Origin: Pseudomonas resinovorans NBRC 106553
GTDB taxonomy: Bacteria > Pseudomonadota > Gammaproteobacteria > Pseudomonadales > Pseudomonadaceae
NCBI RefSeq assembly: GCF_000412695.1
Contig: NC_021499.1
Span: 2,046,001 to 2,110,000 of the forward strand
DNA length: 64,000 bases
Reading direction: 5' to 3'
A program made the position numbers and the translations under genes. The notes below the pieces were generated by a model. That model was given only the letters and a program-made list of their open reading frames with translations, ran no database searches and was not told where the DNA came from. The number at the start of each line of letters is the position of its first letter. The stretch's first letter is position 1. Below, piece after piece: positions 39,228 to 51,100 of the stretch.

Positions 39228-39275
39228 TGACCTATGGGTCAGGAAGTCACGGCGCGATTATGCCTTTGTATACAA
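39228..39275. promoter_or_regulatory. Two operators upstream of the NCS2 permease
   Basis: TGACCTATGGGTCA (TGAC-N6-GTCA) at 39228-39241 and the perfect TTGTATACAA at 39266-39275. The latter lies between a TTGTTT -35-like and CATAAT -10-like sequence on the minus strand. Both lie 100-150 bp before the gene start. The rest of the 39126-39738 gap is AT-rich regulatory DNA without a gene. Confidence 0.55.
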
Positions 39276-39620
39276 AAAAAACAAATAATGTTTTAAATGT
39301 TCGATAAAACGCACCAATCGGAAAAATCTGACCATAAAGACAGCTTTTGGCGAGACAATTTTCAGAAATTTTCATCTGGTAATTTGTTTAAAAACAATGA
39401 GTTAAGTTTTTTGCAGGAAGTCGCGGGGAAACCGAGGCGGGGTGCCTAAAGCACCTGATGGAGCAGAGAAAGCCGTGTTTATGCCAAAAAAATGTAGGGA
39501 GATTCGGCCTTTGGTCCTGTTTCCTCTATTGGGACCGGGCGAAAACCAATCGACTTGAAACCTGTTCAACTGGTCAGGAATGGGCATTGAGCTGCAGCGA
39601 AACTGTTCAAGATGGGATGA

Positions 39621-39630
39621 TTGTGTACAA
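39621..39630. promoter_or_regulatory. GclR-type operator TTGTGTACAA before gclR
   Basis: Palindrome 108 bp before the gclR start, overlapping a TACAAT -10-like box, suggesting autoregulation. Confidence 0.55.
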
Positions 39631-39738
39631 TATCCGTTGCTTTTTACCTGTTTTCCCTCGCTGAGCTACCCGTTCCGTGCGGCGGAGAAGGGCAAAAAGG
39701 GCCCAGGAAGACCGCCGACCCCACTGACGCGAGCCCTC

Positions 39739-40509
39739 ATGAACGAACAGTTGCAGCCACTCAAGAAGCAGCCGCGCACCGCCAAAAGCACCCGCAGCGG
39801 CACGCAGGACGACGTCGTCTATGCGCATATTTTCGATGCCATCCTCGAGCAGCGCCTGGCGCCCGGCACCAAGCTGAGCGAGGAGGCCCTGGGCGAGATC
39901 TTCGGCGTCAGCCGCACCATCATCCGCCGTGCCTTGTCGCGCCTCGCCCATGAAGGCGTGGTGCTGCTGAGGCCCAATCGCGGCGCCGTGGTGGCCAGCC
40001 CCAGCGTCGAGGAAGCCCGACAGATCTTCTACGCCCGCCGTCTGGTGGAGCGCGCCATCACCGAGCTGGCGGTCGAGCACGCCACCGCCGAGCAGCTGCA
40101 GGAACTCCGGCAGATGGTCCTCGAGGAGCAGGCCTGCTTCTCCCGTGGCGACCGAGGCGCGGGCATCCGTCTGTCCGGCGAGTTCCACCTGAAGCTGGCC
40201 GAGGCCGCGAAGAATGCGCCGTTGGTGAGCTTCCAGCGCAGCCTGGTGTCCCAGACCTCGCTGATCATCGCCCAATACGAGAGCGGAAGCCGCTCCCACT
40301 GTTCCTTCGACGAGCACAATCGCCTGATCGACGCCATCGAGTCCCGCGATGCCGAGCGCGCGGTGATGCTGATGATGCATCACATGGACCACATCGACGA
40401 CAAGCTGAACCTGGATGAAGGCGGCGCTTCGGACGACCTGCACGCGGTGTTCTCGCACCTGTTGCAGACCAAGAAGAAGCCCGGCCGCGGCACGCCCCGC
40501 AGCGCCTGA
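39739..40509 (+). CDS. gclR: GntR/FCD family regulator, GclR
   Basis: 256 aa. N-terminal winged helix (LGEIFGVSRTIIRRALSRLA), C-terminal FCD ligand domain with metal-site-like His (FHLKLAEAA, DEHNRLIDAI, MMHHMDHID). By order (permease, gclR, guaD, xdh) and type it corresponds to the P. putida GntR regulator GclR, a known repressor of gcl. A shared palindrome occurs upstream of this gene, gcl and several purine genes, so it is the natural candidate to bind TTGTATACAA. The ligand, perhaps glyoxylate or a purine product, is not shown by sequence. Confidence 0.88.
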   Translation: MNEQLQPLKKQPRTAKSTRSGTQDDVVYAHIFDAILEQRLAPGTKLSEEALGEIFGVSRTIIRRALSRLAHEGVVLLRPNRGAVVASPSVEEARQIFYARRLVERAITELAVEHATAEQLQELRQMVLEEQACFSRGDRGAGIRLSGEFHLKLAEAAKNAPLVSFQRSLVSQTSLIIAQYESGSRSHCSFDEHNRLIDAIESRDAERAVMLMMHHMDHIDDKLNLDEGGASDDLHAVFSHLLQTKKKPGRGTPRSA

Positions 40510-40521
40510 TCGGCTCGGATG

Positions 40522-40551
40522 AAAAAAGCCCCGCGAATGCGGGGCTTTTTG
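40522..40551. terminator. Bidirectional terminator after gclR
   Basis: AAAAAAGCCCCGC, GAAT, GCGGGGCTTTTT. Serves gclR on the plus strand and could also stop guaD transcripts from the other side. Confidence 0.9.
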
Positions 40552-40578
40552 TTTTGCGAGGCTGGGCGCGATGGAACT

Positions 40579-40658
40579 CGTAGGATGGGTAGAGCCTGCG
40601 AAACCCATCAACCCGACGGCGCAAGCGATGGGTTTCGCTTCGCTCTACCCATCCTACG
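40579..40658. repeat. GTAGGATGGGTAGAGC inverted repeat
   Basis: Arms CGTAGGATGGGTAGAGC (40579-40595) and GCTCTACCCATCCTACG (40642-40658), plus inner pair GAAACCCATC / GATGGGTTTC, between gclR and guaD. Confidence 0.85.
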
Positions 40659-40678
40659 GTCTCTATCCATCTTGCGGT

Positions 40679-41986
40679 TCAACCGCGCTGATGCACGCTG
40701 CGGCCGGCGGCGAAGGTTTCCTTCACGGTGCGGTCGTCGCCGAGGATTGTCAGGGCGAAGAGTTTCTCCGCGAGGGTGCTGGCCTGCTGCAGGCGGTAGT
40801 CCAGCAAGGGCGTGGCCTTGTAGTCGAGGACCACGAAGTCCGCGTCCTTGCCGACCTGCAGGTTGCCGATGCGCTCGTCCAGGTAGAGCGCGCGGGCGCC
40901 GCCCAGGGTGGCGAGGTAAAGGGACTTGAAGGGGTCGAGCTTCTTGCCCTGCAGCTGCATCACCTTGTACGCCTCGTTCAGGGATTGCAGCTGGGAGAAG
41001 CTGGTGCCGGCACCCACGTCGGTGCCCAGGCCCACGCGCACGCCGTGCGCCTCGAGTTTCTCCAGGTCGAACAGGCCGCTGCCGAGGAAGAGGTTGGAGG
41101 TGGGGCAGAAGGCCACCGCCGAGCCGGTTTCCGCGAGGCGTTTGCACTCCTCGTCGCACAGGTGCACGCCGTGGGCGAAGACCGAACGCTGGCCGATCAG
41201 CTTGAAGTGGTCGTAGACGTCCAGGTAGCCCGTGCGCTCGGGGAACAGCGCCTTGACCCATTCGATTTCCTTGCGGTTCTCGGACAGGTGGGTGTGCATG
41301 TACAGGCCCGGGTACTCGCCATAGAGCTTGCCCGCCAGCTCGAGCTGTTCCGGGGTGCTGGTGGGGGCGAAGCGCGGGGTCACCGCGTAGTGCAGGCGGC
41401 CCTTGCCGTGCCAGCGTTCGATCAGTTCCTTGCTGTCGGCGTAGCCGGATTCGGCGGTGTCGGTGAGGTAGTCCGGGGCGTTGCGGTCCATCAGCACCTT
41501 GCCGGCGATCATGCGCAGGTCGAGGGCGTGGGCCGCTTCGAAGAAGGCGTCCACCGACTCCTTGTGCACGGTGCCGAACACCAGGGCGGTGGTGGTGCCG
41601 TTGCGCAGCAGTTCCTTGAGGAAGATCGCGGCGACGTCGGCGGCGTGGGCCTTGTCGGCGAACTGCCGCTCGGTGGGGAAGGTGTAGGTGTTCAGCCAGT
41701 CCAGCAGCTGCTCGCCGTAGGAGGCGATCATGCCGGTCTGGGGGAAATGGATGTGGGTATCGATGAACCCAGGGGTGATCAGGGCGTCGCGGTACTCCTG
41801 CACCCTGACGCCGGAATCCAGGCTCGGCAGCAGCGATTTGGCGTCACCCAGGGCCTTGATGCGCCCATCTTCCACCACCAGCAGGCCGTCCTCGAAATAC
41901 TGATAGGACTGCTCGACGCCCACCAGGGCGGGGTCGGCGATGCTGTGCAGGATGGCGGAGCGGTAGGCGGTTACGTGGCTGGTCAT
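40679..41986 (-). CDS. guaD: Guanine deaminase
   Basis: 435 aa from ATG 41986 (another ATG is in frame at 42001). Converts guanine to xanthine. Zinc ligand motif THIHFPQTG, and downstream MHTHLSEN, FAHGVHLCD, and GLGTDVGAGTSFS complete the amidohydrolase site. It feeds xanthine to the neighbouring xdhCBA, and comes last in this leftward group. Confidence 0.95.
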   Translation of the reverse strand: MTSHVTAYRSAILHSIADPALVGVEQSYQYFEDGLLVVEDGRIKALGDAKSLLPSLDSGVRVQEYRDALITPGFIDTHIHFPQTGMIASYGEQLLDWLNTYTFPTERQFADKAHAADVAAIFLKELLRNGTTTALVFGTVHKESVDAFFEAAHALDLRMIAGKVLMDRNAPDYLTDTAESGYADSKELIERWHGKGRLHYAVTPRFAPTSTPEQLELAGKLYGEYPGLYMHTHLSENRKEIEWVKALFPERTGYLDVYDHFKLIGQRSVFAHGVHLCDEECKRLAETGSAVAFCPTSNLFLGSGLFDLEKLEAHGVRVGLGTDVGAGTSFSQLQSLNEAYKVMQLQGKKLDPFKSLYLATLGGARALYLDERIGNLQVGKDADFVVLDYKATPLLDYRLQQASTLAEKLFALTILGDDRTVKETFAAGRSVHQRG

Positions 41987-42107
41987 ATCAGTCTCGTTCA
42001 TTGATGTTGCGGCTTCTGGCTCCCGGAAGGGGCCGGAATGGGGGGCGCCCTGTCACCGGCTCCCCCCACCCGGCACTGCTCGTTGCCTCGTTCCGGGAAC
42101 GCGTTGT

Positions 42108-42941
42108 TCAGGCCTGTTCGCGGCGGGAGGAGGGCAGCAGTCTGGCCACCGTTTCTCCTTTCTTCACTTCGTTGCCGAAGCTGGCGTTATAGGTGGCGAC
42201 CACCTCGCCGGCGATGGAGATGGCGATCTCCACCGGCAGCTTGCCTTTGACTTCGCTGATGCCCATGGGGCAGCGCATGCGTTGCACGGTATCCGCGGCG
42301 AAGCCGCGCTCGCGCAGGCGATGCTCGAACTTCACGCGCTTGGTCTTCGAGCCGATCAGGCCGAAGTAGGCGAAGTCGTTGCGCTTGAGGATTTCGGCGG
42401 TCAGTTCCAGGTCCAGCTGGTGGTTGTGGGTCATGACGATGAAGTAGCTGCCCCGGGGCATCCCGGCGATCTCGTCGATCACTTCTTCGTTGACCACCTT
42501 TTCCACGCCGGCCGGGATCTGCTCGGGGAATTCGTTCTCCCGCGAGTCGATCCAGCGCACCTTGCACGGCAGGCTGGCGAGGATCGGCATCAGGGCGCGG
42601 CCGACATGGCCGGCGCCGAATACGGCGATGTGCGCCTGGGGTTGACCCATGGGTTCGAACAGCAGCACGGTGGCGCCGCCGCAGCATTGGCCGAGGCTGG
42701 CGCCCAGGCTGAAACGTTCCAGGCGGGTGTCCTGGGTGCGCTCTTCGAGCATTTGCCGGGCGATTTCCATCGCCTTGAACTCAAGGTGTCCACCACCGAT
42801 GGTCTCGAAGATCCGCTCGGCCGTGACCACCATCTTCGAACCGGCGTTGCGCGGCGTGGAGCCACGCTCTTCGATGATGGTCACCAGCACGCAGGGTTCA
42901 CCGCGTTGCTGCAGGTCGGCGAGGGCGCTGATCCAGCTCAT
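42108..42941 (-). CDS. xdhC: XdhC, molybdenum-cofactor insertion factor for xanthine dehydrogenase
   Basis: 277 aa. XdhC binds and modifies the Mo cofactor and delivers it to the large subunit. Seen: ITIIEERGSTPRNAG-like start (VTIIEERGSTPRNAG), the CCGG segment LGQCCGGATVLLFEP, and a Rossmann-type C-terminal domain with AVFGAGHVGRAL and FGLIGSKTKRVKFE. A 49-codon ORF ends on its ATG (ATGA). It lies between guaD and xdhB, in the normal Pseudomonas order. Confidence 0.95.
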   Translation of the reverse strand: MSWISALADLQQRGEPCVLVTIIEERGSTPRNAGSKMVVTAERIFETIGGGHLEFKAMEIARQMLEERTQDTRLERFSLGASLGQCCGGATVLLFEPMGQPQAHIAVFGAGHVGRALMPILASLPCKVRWIDSRENEFPEQIPAGVEKVVNEEVIDEIAGMPRGSYFIVMTHNHQLDLELTAEILKRNDFAYFGLIGSKTKRVKFEHRLRERGFAADTVQRMRCPMGISEVKGKLPVEIAISIAGEVVATYNASFGNEVKKGETVARLLPSSRREQA

Positions 42942-43087
42942 TTGCTCAATCTCCAGCTACGCAGTGGCCTGGTGGTCCGTGACAGCCGCCAGTCGTCCTT
43001 GGGACGCAGCGGGGCTGGCAGGGTTTCCAGCAGCACGGCGTCGTCGCCCTGCTGCGCGGTTTTCGGTCGATCGGTGGATGTTGTCAT
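42938..43087 (-). CDS. Small ORF, 49 aa, overlapping xdhC start
   Basis: Reading ATG 43087 to TGA 42938; the stop overlaps the xdhC ATG as ATGA. The product begins TTSTDRPKTAQQGDDAVLL and is basic and tryptophan-containing at the end (TTRPLRSWRLSK). Ribosome site is poor. No family recognised. The coupling geometry suggests a leader peptide or a small accessory protein, but it may be chance. Confidence 0.4.
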   Translation of the reverse strand: MTTSTDRPKTAQQGDDAVLLETLPAPLRPKDDWRLSRTTRPLRSWRLSK

Positions 43088-43113
43088 TGTTCTGCACCGT
43101 TTTTCAGTTAGCG

Positions 43114-43146
43114 GAACCGGCCCGCAGCTGGCTGCGGGACCGGTTC
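43114..43146. terminator. Hairpin between xdhB and xdhC
   Basis: GAACCGGCCCGCAG and CTGCGGGACCGGTTC form a near-perfect 14-bp stem just after the xdhB stop. No T-run follows, so it may act in mRNA processing or attenuation rather than full termination. Confidence 0.55.
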
Positions 43147-43153
43147 GCGCGGG

Positions 43154-45542
43154 TCATGCCGGTTCGGTCTGCGCCGGGGCGCTGGCCGTGGCCGGTTGTT
43201 GCAGCTTGCGCATCTGCTCGACGCCCCAGAGCACGCGCTCGGGGGTGGCGGGCGCGTCGATCGCGGGTTGCACGCGGTAGTCCGCCAGGCTCGCCACGGC
43301 GTCCTTGATGGCGCACCAGACGGCGATGCCTAGCATGAACGGCGGCTCGCCCACGGCCTTGGAGTGGAACACCGTCTGCTCCGGGTTCTTGCGGTTCTCC
43401 ACCAGCTTCACCCGCAGGTCGATGGGCATGTCGGCGATGGCCGGGATCTTGTAGCTGGCCGGTCCGCTGGTCATCAGCTTGCCCTTGGCGTTCCACACCA
43501 GCTCTTCCATGGTCAGCCAGCCCATGCCCTGGACGAAGGCGCCTTCCACCTGGCCGATGTCGATGGCCGGGTTCAGCGAGGCACCCACGTCATGCAGGAT
43601 GTCGGTGCGCAGCATCTTGTACTCGCCGGTCAGGGTGTCGACTATCACTTCGGCGCAGGCCATGCCGTAGGCGAAGTAGTAGAAGGGGCGGCCGGCGGCC
43701 TTGTCGCGGTCGTAGAAGATCTTCGGCGTGCGGTAGAAGCCGGTGCTGGAAAGCGAGATCTGGTTGAAGTAGGCGAGCTGGATCATTTCCTCGAAAGAGA
43801 GGAAGTGGTCGCGCACGCGCACCTGGCCGTTCTTGAACTGCACGTCCTCGCTGGTCACCTTGAAGTGATTGGTGAGGAACTCCACCAGGCGGCCCTTGAT
43901 GGTCTCGGCGGCGTTCTGCGCGGCCTTGCCGTTCAGGTCGGTGCCGCTGGAGGCCGCGGTCGGCGAGGTGTTGGGCACCTTGTCGGTGTTGGTGGCGGTG
44001 ATCTGGATACGCTCGATGTCCACCTGGAAGACTTCGGCCACCACCTGGGCGACCTTGGTGTTCAGGCCCTGGCCCATCTCGGTGCCGCCATGGTTCAGGT
44101 GGATGCTGCCGTCGGTGTAGATGTGCACCAGCGCGCCGGCCTGGTTGAGGAAGGTGGCGGTGAAGCTGATGCCGAATTTCACCGGGGTCATCGCCAGGCC
44201 TTTCTTCAGCACCGGGCTCCTGGCGTTGAACGCGCGGATTTCCTCGCGGCGCTTGGCGTACTCGCTGCTCGCCTCCAGCTCCTCGGTCATCTCGGCGAGC
44301 ATGTTGTGTTCGACGGGCTGGTAGTAGTGGGTGACGTTGCGCTCGTCCTTGCCGTAGTAGTTCAGCTTGCGGACTTCCAGCGGGTCCTTGCCCAGGTGGC
44401 GGGAAATGGCGTCCATGATCTCTTCGATCGCTACCATGCCCTGGGGGCCGCCGAAGCCGCGGTAGGCGGTGTTCGACGCGGTGTTGGTCTTGCAGCGATG
44501 ACCATTGATGGTGGCGTTTTCGAGGAAGTAGGCGTTGTCCGAGTGGAACATCGCGCGATCGACGATGGAGCCGGAGAGGTCCGGCGAGTAACCGCAGTTG
44601 CCCGCCAGCTCCAGCTCGATGCCCTTGAGCAGGCCGTCGTCGTCGAAGCCCACGTCGTATTCGACGTAGAAGGGGTGGCGCTTGCCGGTGATGCTCATGT
44701 CTTCCATGCGCGGCAGGCGCATCTTGGTGGGCCGGCGGGTCAGGTGCGCGATCACCGCGCAGAGGCAGGCCGGGCCGGCCGCCTGGGTTTCCTTGCCGCC
44801 GAAGCCGCCACCCATGCGGCGCATGTCGATGACGATCTTGTTCATCGGCACACCCAGCACTTCGCCCACCAGCTTCTGTACTTCGGTGGCGTTCTGGGTG
44901 GAGGTGTAGACGATCATGCCGCCGTCCTCGGTAGGCATCACCGAGGAGATCTGGGTTTCCAGGTAGAAGTGCTCCTGGCCGCCGATGTGCAGGGTGCCCT
45001 GCAGACGGTTCTTGGAGCTGGCCAGGGCGCTGCCGGAGTCGCCGCGCTTGTGCTGGTGGCTGTCCAGCACGAAGTGTTTCTTGCGCAGGGCGTCGACCAC
45101 GTCCAGCACGGGCTCCAGGTCCTCGTATTCGACTATCGCCGCCATGGCCGCCTTGCGCGCGGTTTCCAGGCTGTCGGCGCCAACGGCCAGGACCACCTGG
45201 CCGACGTACTCGACCTTGCCGTCGGCCAGCAGCGGGTCACCGGCCACCACCGGGCCGATGTCCAGCTGGCCGGGAACGTCCTTGGCGGTGATGGCGATGG
45301 CCACGCCGGGGAACTGGTAGCAGGGCGTGGTATCGATGCGGGTGATGCGCGCATGGGCGCGGTCACTCATGCGGGCGTAAACGTGCAGCTGGTTGGGGAA
45401 CTCCAGGCGGTCGTCGACGTACACCGCTTCACCCGAGACGTGCTTGGGCGCGCTTTCGTGCTTGACGCTCTTGCCCACGCCGGTGGTGATGTCGGCGCGG
45501 AACAGTTCGGCGAGCTCTTCCTGGGTCTTGTGGTGGAAGTGG

Positions 45543-45550
<8 letters not shown>
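43154..45550 (-). CDS. xdhB: Xanthine dehydrogenase, molybdopterin-binding subunit
   Basis: 798 aa, xanthine oxidase family large subunit. Oxidises hypoxanthine and xanthine to urate. Seen: N-terminal hammerhead domain (SVKHESAPKHVSGEAVYVDD), GGQEHFYLETQ, RRMGGGFGGKETQA, AYRGFGGPQGM, and the C-terminal catalytic Glu region (SKAVGEPPFMLG). Overlaps xdhA by 8 bp, so the subunits are translationally coupled. Mo cofactor maturation is by XdhC. Confidence 0.97.
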
Positions 45551-46982
<1,432 letters not shown>

Positions 46983-47032
46983 GGACGACCTCCAGGCACT
47001 TTATTGTTTTTACGAGGGCTCGTATGAGGGCA

Positions 47033-47084
47033 AATTTAGAGGTGTCTGACTTTTCGGTCAATAAATAATTGACTCAAAAGTCAG
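47033..47084 (-). promoter_or_regulatory. xdhA promoter with a long palindromic operator
   Basis: A 39-bp near-perfect palindrome (47046-47084) consists of two TGAC-N6-GTCA units, TGACTTTTCGGTCA and TGACTCAAAAGTCA. On the minus strand TTGACC (47061-47056) with 17-bp spacer and TAAATT (47038-47033) makes a sigma-70 promoter, so the operator covers the -35. Arms match at 14 of 16 positions. Confidence 0.7.
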
Positions 47085-47201
47085 GAATTCTTCATCTCTT
47101 TCGGTTATTAGCCCGCTGCGCCCGCTCTGCCTCAAGGTTCAAGCGCGATTCGTGCCACCTGACTTAAGTGTAGGAAGCGGAGGTAGGGGGCGCTTTTTTC
47201 C

Positions 47202-47300
47202 TGTGGGCGCGAATTCATTCGCGAAGCGGGCCGCAGGTCTGCCCTGACGGTGTCGGGGGGGGCTGCTTTGCAGCCCTTGGCGAATGAGTTCGCCCCCACA
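47202..47300. repeat. GAATTCATTCGC inverted repeat
   Basis: TGTGGGCGCGAATTCATTCG at 47202 and its partner GGCGAATGAGTTCGCCCCCACA ending 47300 (given as region). It lies in the 497-bp gap between xdhA and the second gntR. The remaining part to 47479 holds the likely gntR promoter, not resolved. Confidence 0.8.
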
Positions 47301-47479
47301 AGAGCCACTCGCCGCCTTGTGATAAACTCCGCCACCTGCCCGCGTCCTGCGGTGGAGCCGAAAATTCCCCAACCGCTCTTGCACCCACTGCCCGTACCCG
47401 TAGTACTGTCAGCGCCGGAGCCGTTGAGCGGGAAAGCTCCCGTTGCTGCGCACAATGTCCCTCAGTTCAAAGGAAAAAC

Positions 47480-48139
47480 ATGACGTTCCAGGCACCGGAC
47501 AGCCTCTCCGAGCAGATTGCCCATCATCTGGCCGAGCGCATCATTCGTGGCGAGCTCAAAGAGCGTGAGCGCATCCAGGAGCAGAAGGTCACCCAGGCCA
47601 TGAACGTCAGCCGGGGCTCGGTGCGCGAGGCGCTGCTGATCCTCGAGCGCCGCCACCTGATCACCATCCTGCCGCGCCGTGGCGCCCAGGTTTCCGAACT
47701 GACCCCGCAGCACGTGCGCAGCCTCTACACCCTGGTGATGGAGCTGTACATCCTCTTGGGGTACGCCGTGGCCGAGCACTGGCGTCGCGAGGAGGACCTG
47801 CTGCCCTTCCGCGCCATCCAGCAGCGCCTGGCCGAAGCCCGCGAGCGCGAAGACATCCTGGCCTTCGTCGATTCCAGCTTCGCCATCATGCAGGCGGCCT
47901 ATCCCTTCGCCGACAACCCCTACCTGCAGCAGACGCTGGACAACCTGCAGCCGGCCATCGCCCGTACCTACTACATCGCCCTTGAGCGCCGCCGTGGCCA
48001 AATGCACCAGCTCGGCGCGGTGTTCGACGGCCTGTTGCAGGCGGTGATCGCCCGCGACCCGGTGCGCATCCGCGAAGTGCTGCTCGATTACGGCAAGCAG
48101 AACTGCGAGCTGGTGCTCGCGGCACTGGCAGAACGTTGA
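47480..48139 (+). CDS. GntR/FCD family regulator next to xdh
   Basis: 219 aa. AAAGGA lies 7 bp before ATG. Winged helix in QKVTQAMNVSRGSVREALLI, followed by LLILERRHLITILPRRGAQV, then an FCD-type helical ligand domain. In P. putida and P. aeruginosa the same gene stands between xdhA and smc. Its position beside the double TGAC-N6-GTCA palindrome suggests it controls xdhABC; this is inference. Distinct from GclR (219 vs 256 aa). Confidence 0.9.
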   Translation: MTFQAPDSLSEQIAHHLAERIIRGELKERERIQEQKVTQAMNVSRGSVREALLILERRHLITILPRRGAQVSELTPQHVRSLYTLVMELYILLGYAVAEHWRREEDLLPFRAIQQRLAEAREREDILAFVDSSFAIMQAAYPFADNPYLQQTLDNLQPAIARTYYIALERRRGQMHQLGAVFDGLLQAVIARDPVRIREVLLDYGKQNCELVLAALAER

Positions 48140-48152
48140 GCGGAGCGCGCCA

Positions 48153-51100
48153 ATGCGGCTGAAGTGCATCAAGCTGGCCGGGTTCAAGTCCTTCGTCGAC
48201 CCGACCACTGTCAGCTTCCCCAGCAACATGGCGGCCGTGGTCGGCCCCAACGGTTGCGGCAAGTCGAACATCATCGACGCCGTACGCTGGGTAATGGGCG
48301 AGAGTTCGGCGAAGAACCTCCGGGGCGAGTCGATGACCGACGTCATCTTCAATGGCTCCAACACCCGCAAGCCGGTGGCCCAGGCCAGCATCGAGCTGAT
48401 CTTCGACAACTCCGACAACAGCCTGGTGGGCGAATACGCCGCCTTCGCCGAGATTTCCATCCGACGCCGCGTCAGCCGCGATGGCCAGAACACCTACTTC
48501 CTCAACGGCACCAAGTGCCGACGCCGGGATATCACCGACATCTTCCTCGGCACGGGCCTGGGGCCGCGCAGCTACTCGATCATCGAGCAGGGGATGATCT
48601 CCAAGCTGATCGAAGCCAAGCCCGAGGACCTGCGCAACTTCATCGAGGAAGCCGCCGGCATCTCCAAGTACAAGGAGCGCCGCCGCGAGACCGAGAGCCG
48701 CATCCGCCGTACCCAGGAAAACCTCGCGCGCCTGACCGACCTGCGCGAGGAGCTGGAGCGTCAGCTGGAACGCCTGCATCGCCAGGCCCAGTCCGCCGAG
48801 AAGTATCAGGAATACAAGGCCGAGGAGCGTCAGCTGAAGGCCCAGCTCGCCGCGCTGAAATGGCGGGCGCTGAATGACCAGGTCGGCCAGCGCGAAGCGG
48901 TGATCGGCAACCAGGAGGTCAGCTTCGAGGCCCTGGTGGCCGAGCAGCGCAACGCCGACGCCAGCATCGAACGGCTGCGCGACGGGCACCACGAACTGTC
49001 CGAGCGCTTCAACCTGGTGCAAGGCCGCTTCTATTCCGTGGGCGGCGATATCGCCCGGGTGGAACAGAGCATCCAGCATGGCCAGCAGCGCCTGCGGCAG
49101 TTGCAGGACGACCTGCGCGAAGCCGAGCACGCTCGCCAGGAAACCGAATCCCACCTGGGGCACGACCGCACCCTGCTCGCCACCCTGGGCGAGGAGTTGG
49201 AAATGCTCGGCCCCGAGCAGGAAATGAGCGCGGCCGCCGCCGAGGAAGCCTCCGCCCAGCTGGAGGAGGCCGACTCCGGCATGCAGGTCTGGCAGGAGCA
49301 GTGGGACGGCTTCAACCAGCGCAGCGCCGAGCCGCGCCGTCAGGCCGAAGTGCAGCAGTCGCGAATCCAGCAGCTGGAGCAGAGCCTGGAACGCCTGATG
49401 GAGCGCGGGCGTCGCCTCAATGACGAGAACAGCCAGCTGGCCGCCGACCCGGAAGACGCCGCCGTCCAGGACATGCTCGAAGAGCTGGCCGTGGGCGAAA
49501 TGCGCCAGGAGGAACTCCAGGCCGCCGAGCTGGCGCTGGTCGAACAGCTGGAAACCCTGCGCGAAGAGCTGCAGCAGGCCGGTCAGGCCCAGCAGCAGGC
49601 TCAGGGCGAATTGCAGCGCCTGAATGGCCGCCTGGCCTCGCTGGAAGCCTTGCAACAGGCCGCGCTGAACCCCGGCAAGGGTGCCGCCGAATGGCTGCGC
49701 GAGCAGCAGCTGGCCGAGCGCCCGCGCCTGGCCGAAGGCCTGCGTGTGGAGCAGGGCTGGGAGCTGGCGGTGGAAACCGTGCTCGGCGCCGACCTGCAGG
49801 CCGTGCTGCTGGACGATTTCGCCGGTCTCGACCTGTCCGGCTTCGACCAGGGCGAGTTGCGCCTGGCCAGTGCCGGTCGCCCGGGCGTTCGCGCGCCGGG
49901 CAGCCTGCTGGACAAGGTGGAGGCGCCGATGGACCTGGCGCCCTGGCTGGCCAAGGTCCTGCCGGTGGAGAGCCTGGAACAGGCCCTGGCGCGCCGTGCT
50001 GCGCTGGGCGAGGGCGAGAGCCTGATCAGCCGCGATGGTTACTGGGTCGGCCGCAATTTCCTGCGGGTCCGGCGCGCCAGTGAAGCCGAGAGCGGCCTGC
50101 TGGCCCGAGGCCAGGAGCTGGAGCGCCTGCACGCTGAACGCGAGGAGCGCGAAGCAGCCCTGGAGCTGCTGGAGGAGCGCCTGCAACAACTGCGCGACGG
50201 CCAGCGCCAGCAGGAAGAAGCCCGCGAGCAGCAGCGCCGCCTGCTGCAAGAGGAATCCCGCACCCTGGGCGAGCTCAAGGCGCGTCTATCCGCTCAGCAG
50301 GCGAAGGTCGAGCAGCTGGCTCTGCGCCGTCGTCGCCTGGACGAGGAACTGCGCGAGCTGGACGAACAGCGCAGCCTGGAGCACGAACAGCTGGGCGAGG
50401 CCCGCCTGACCCTGCAGGACGCCCTGGACGCCATGGCCAGCGACACCGAGCAGCGCGAAAAGCTGCTGGCCGAGCGCGATGGCCTGCGCGAGCGCCTCGA
50501 CCGTATCCGCCAGGAAGCCCGCCAGCACAAGGACCATGCCCACCAGCTCGCCGTGCGCGTTGGCTCGCTGCGGGCGCAACACGATTCCACCCGCCAGGCC
50601 CTGGAGCGCCTGGCCCTGCAGTTCGAGCGCCTCAAAGAGCGTCGTGAGCAGCTCAATCTCAACCTGGAGGAGGGCGCCGCGCCGCTGGAAGAGCTGCGCC
50701 TGAAGCTGGAGGAGCTGCTGGACAAGCGCCTGGGCGTGGAAGAGGAACTCAAGCTGGCGCGCCTCGCCCTGGAGGACGCCGACCGCGAGCTGCGCGACGC
50801 CGAGAAGCGCCGCAGCCAGGCCGAGCAGCAGTCGCAACTGCTGCGCGGCCAGCTGGAGCAGCAGCGTATGGAGTGGCAGGCCCTGACGGTGCGTCGCAAG
50901 ACCCTGCAGGACCAGCTGCACGAGGATGGCTACGACCTGCACGGCGTGCTCGCCACGCTGCCGACCGAGGCCAGCGAGGGCGCCTGGGAGGAAGAACTCG
51001 AGCGCCTCGCCGCGCGTATCCAGCGCCTAGGCCCGATCAACCTGGCGGCCATAGACGAGTACCAGCAGCAGTCCGAGCGCAAGCGCTACCTGGATGCGCA

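Noticed and set aside
47886..50249. 787-codon minus-strand frame opposite smc
   Set aside because: Antisense to SMC coiled coil; repetitive Leu/Gln composition mirrors it.
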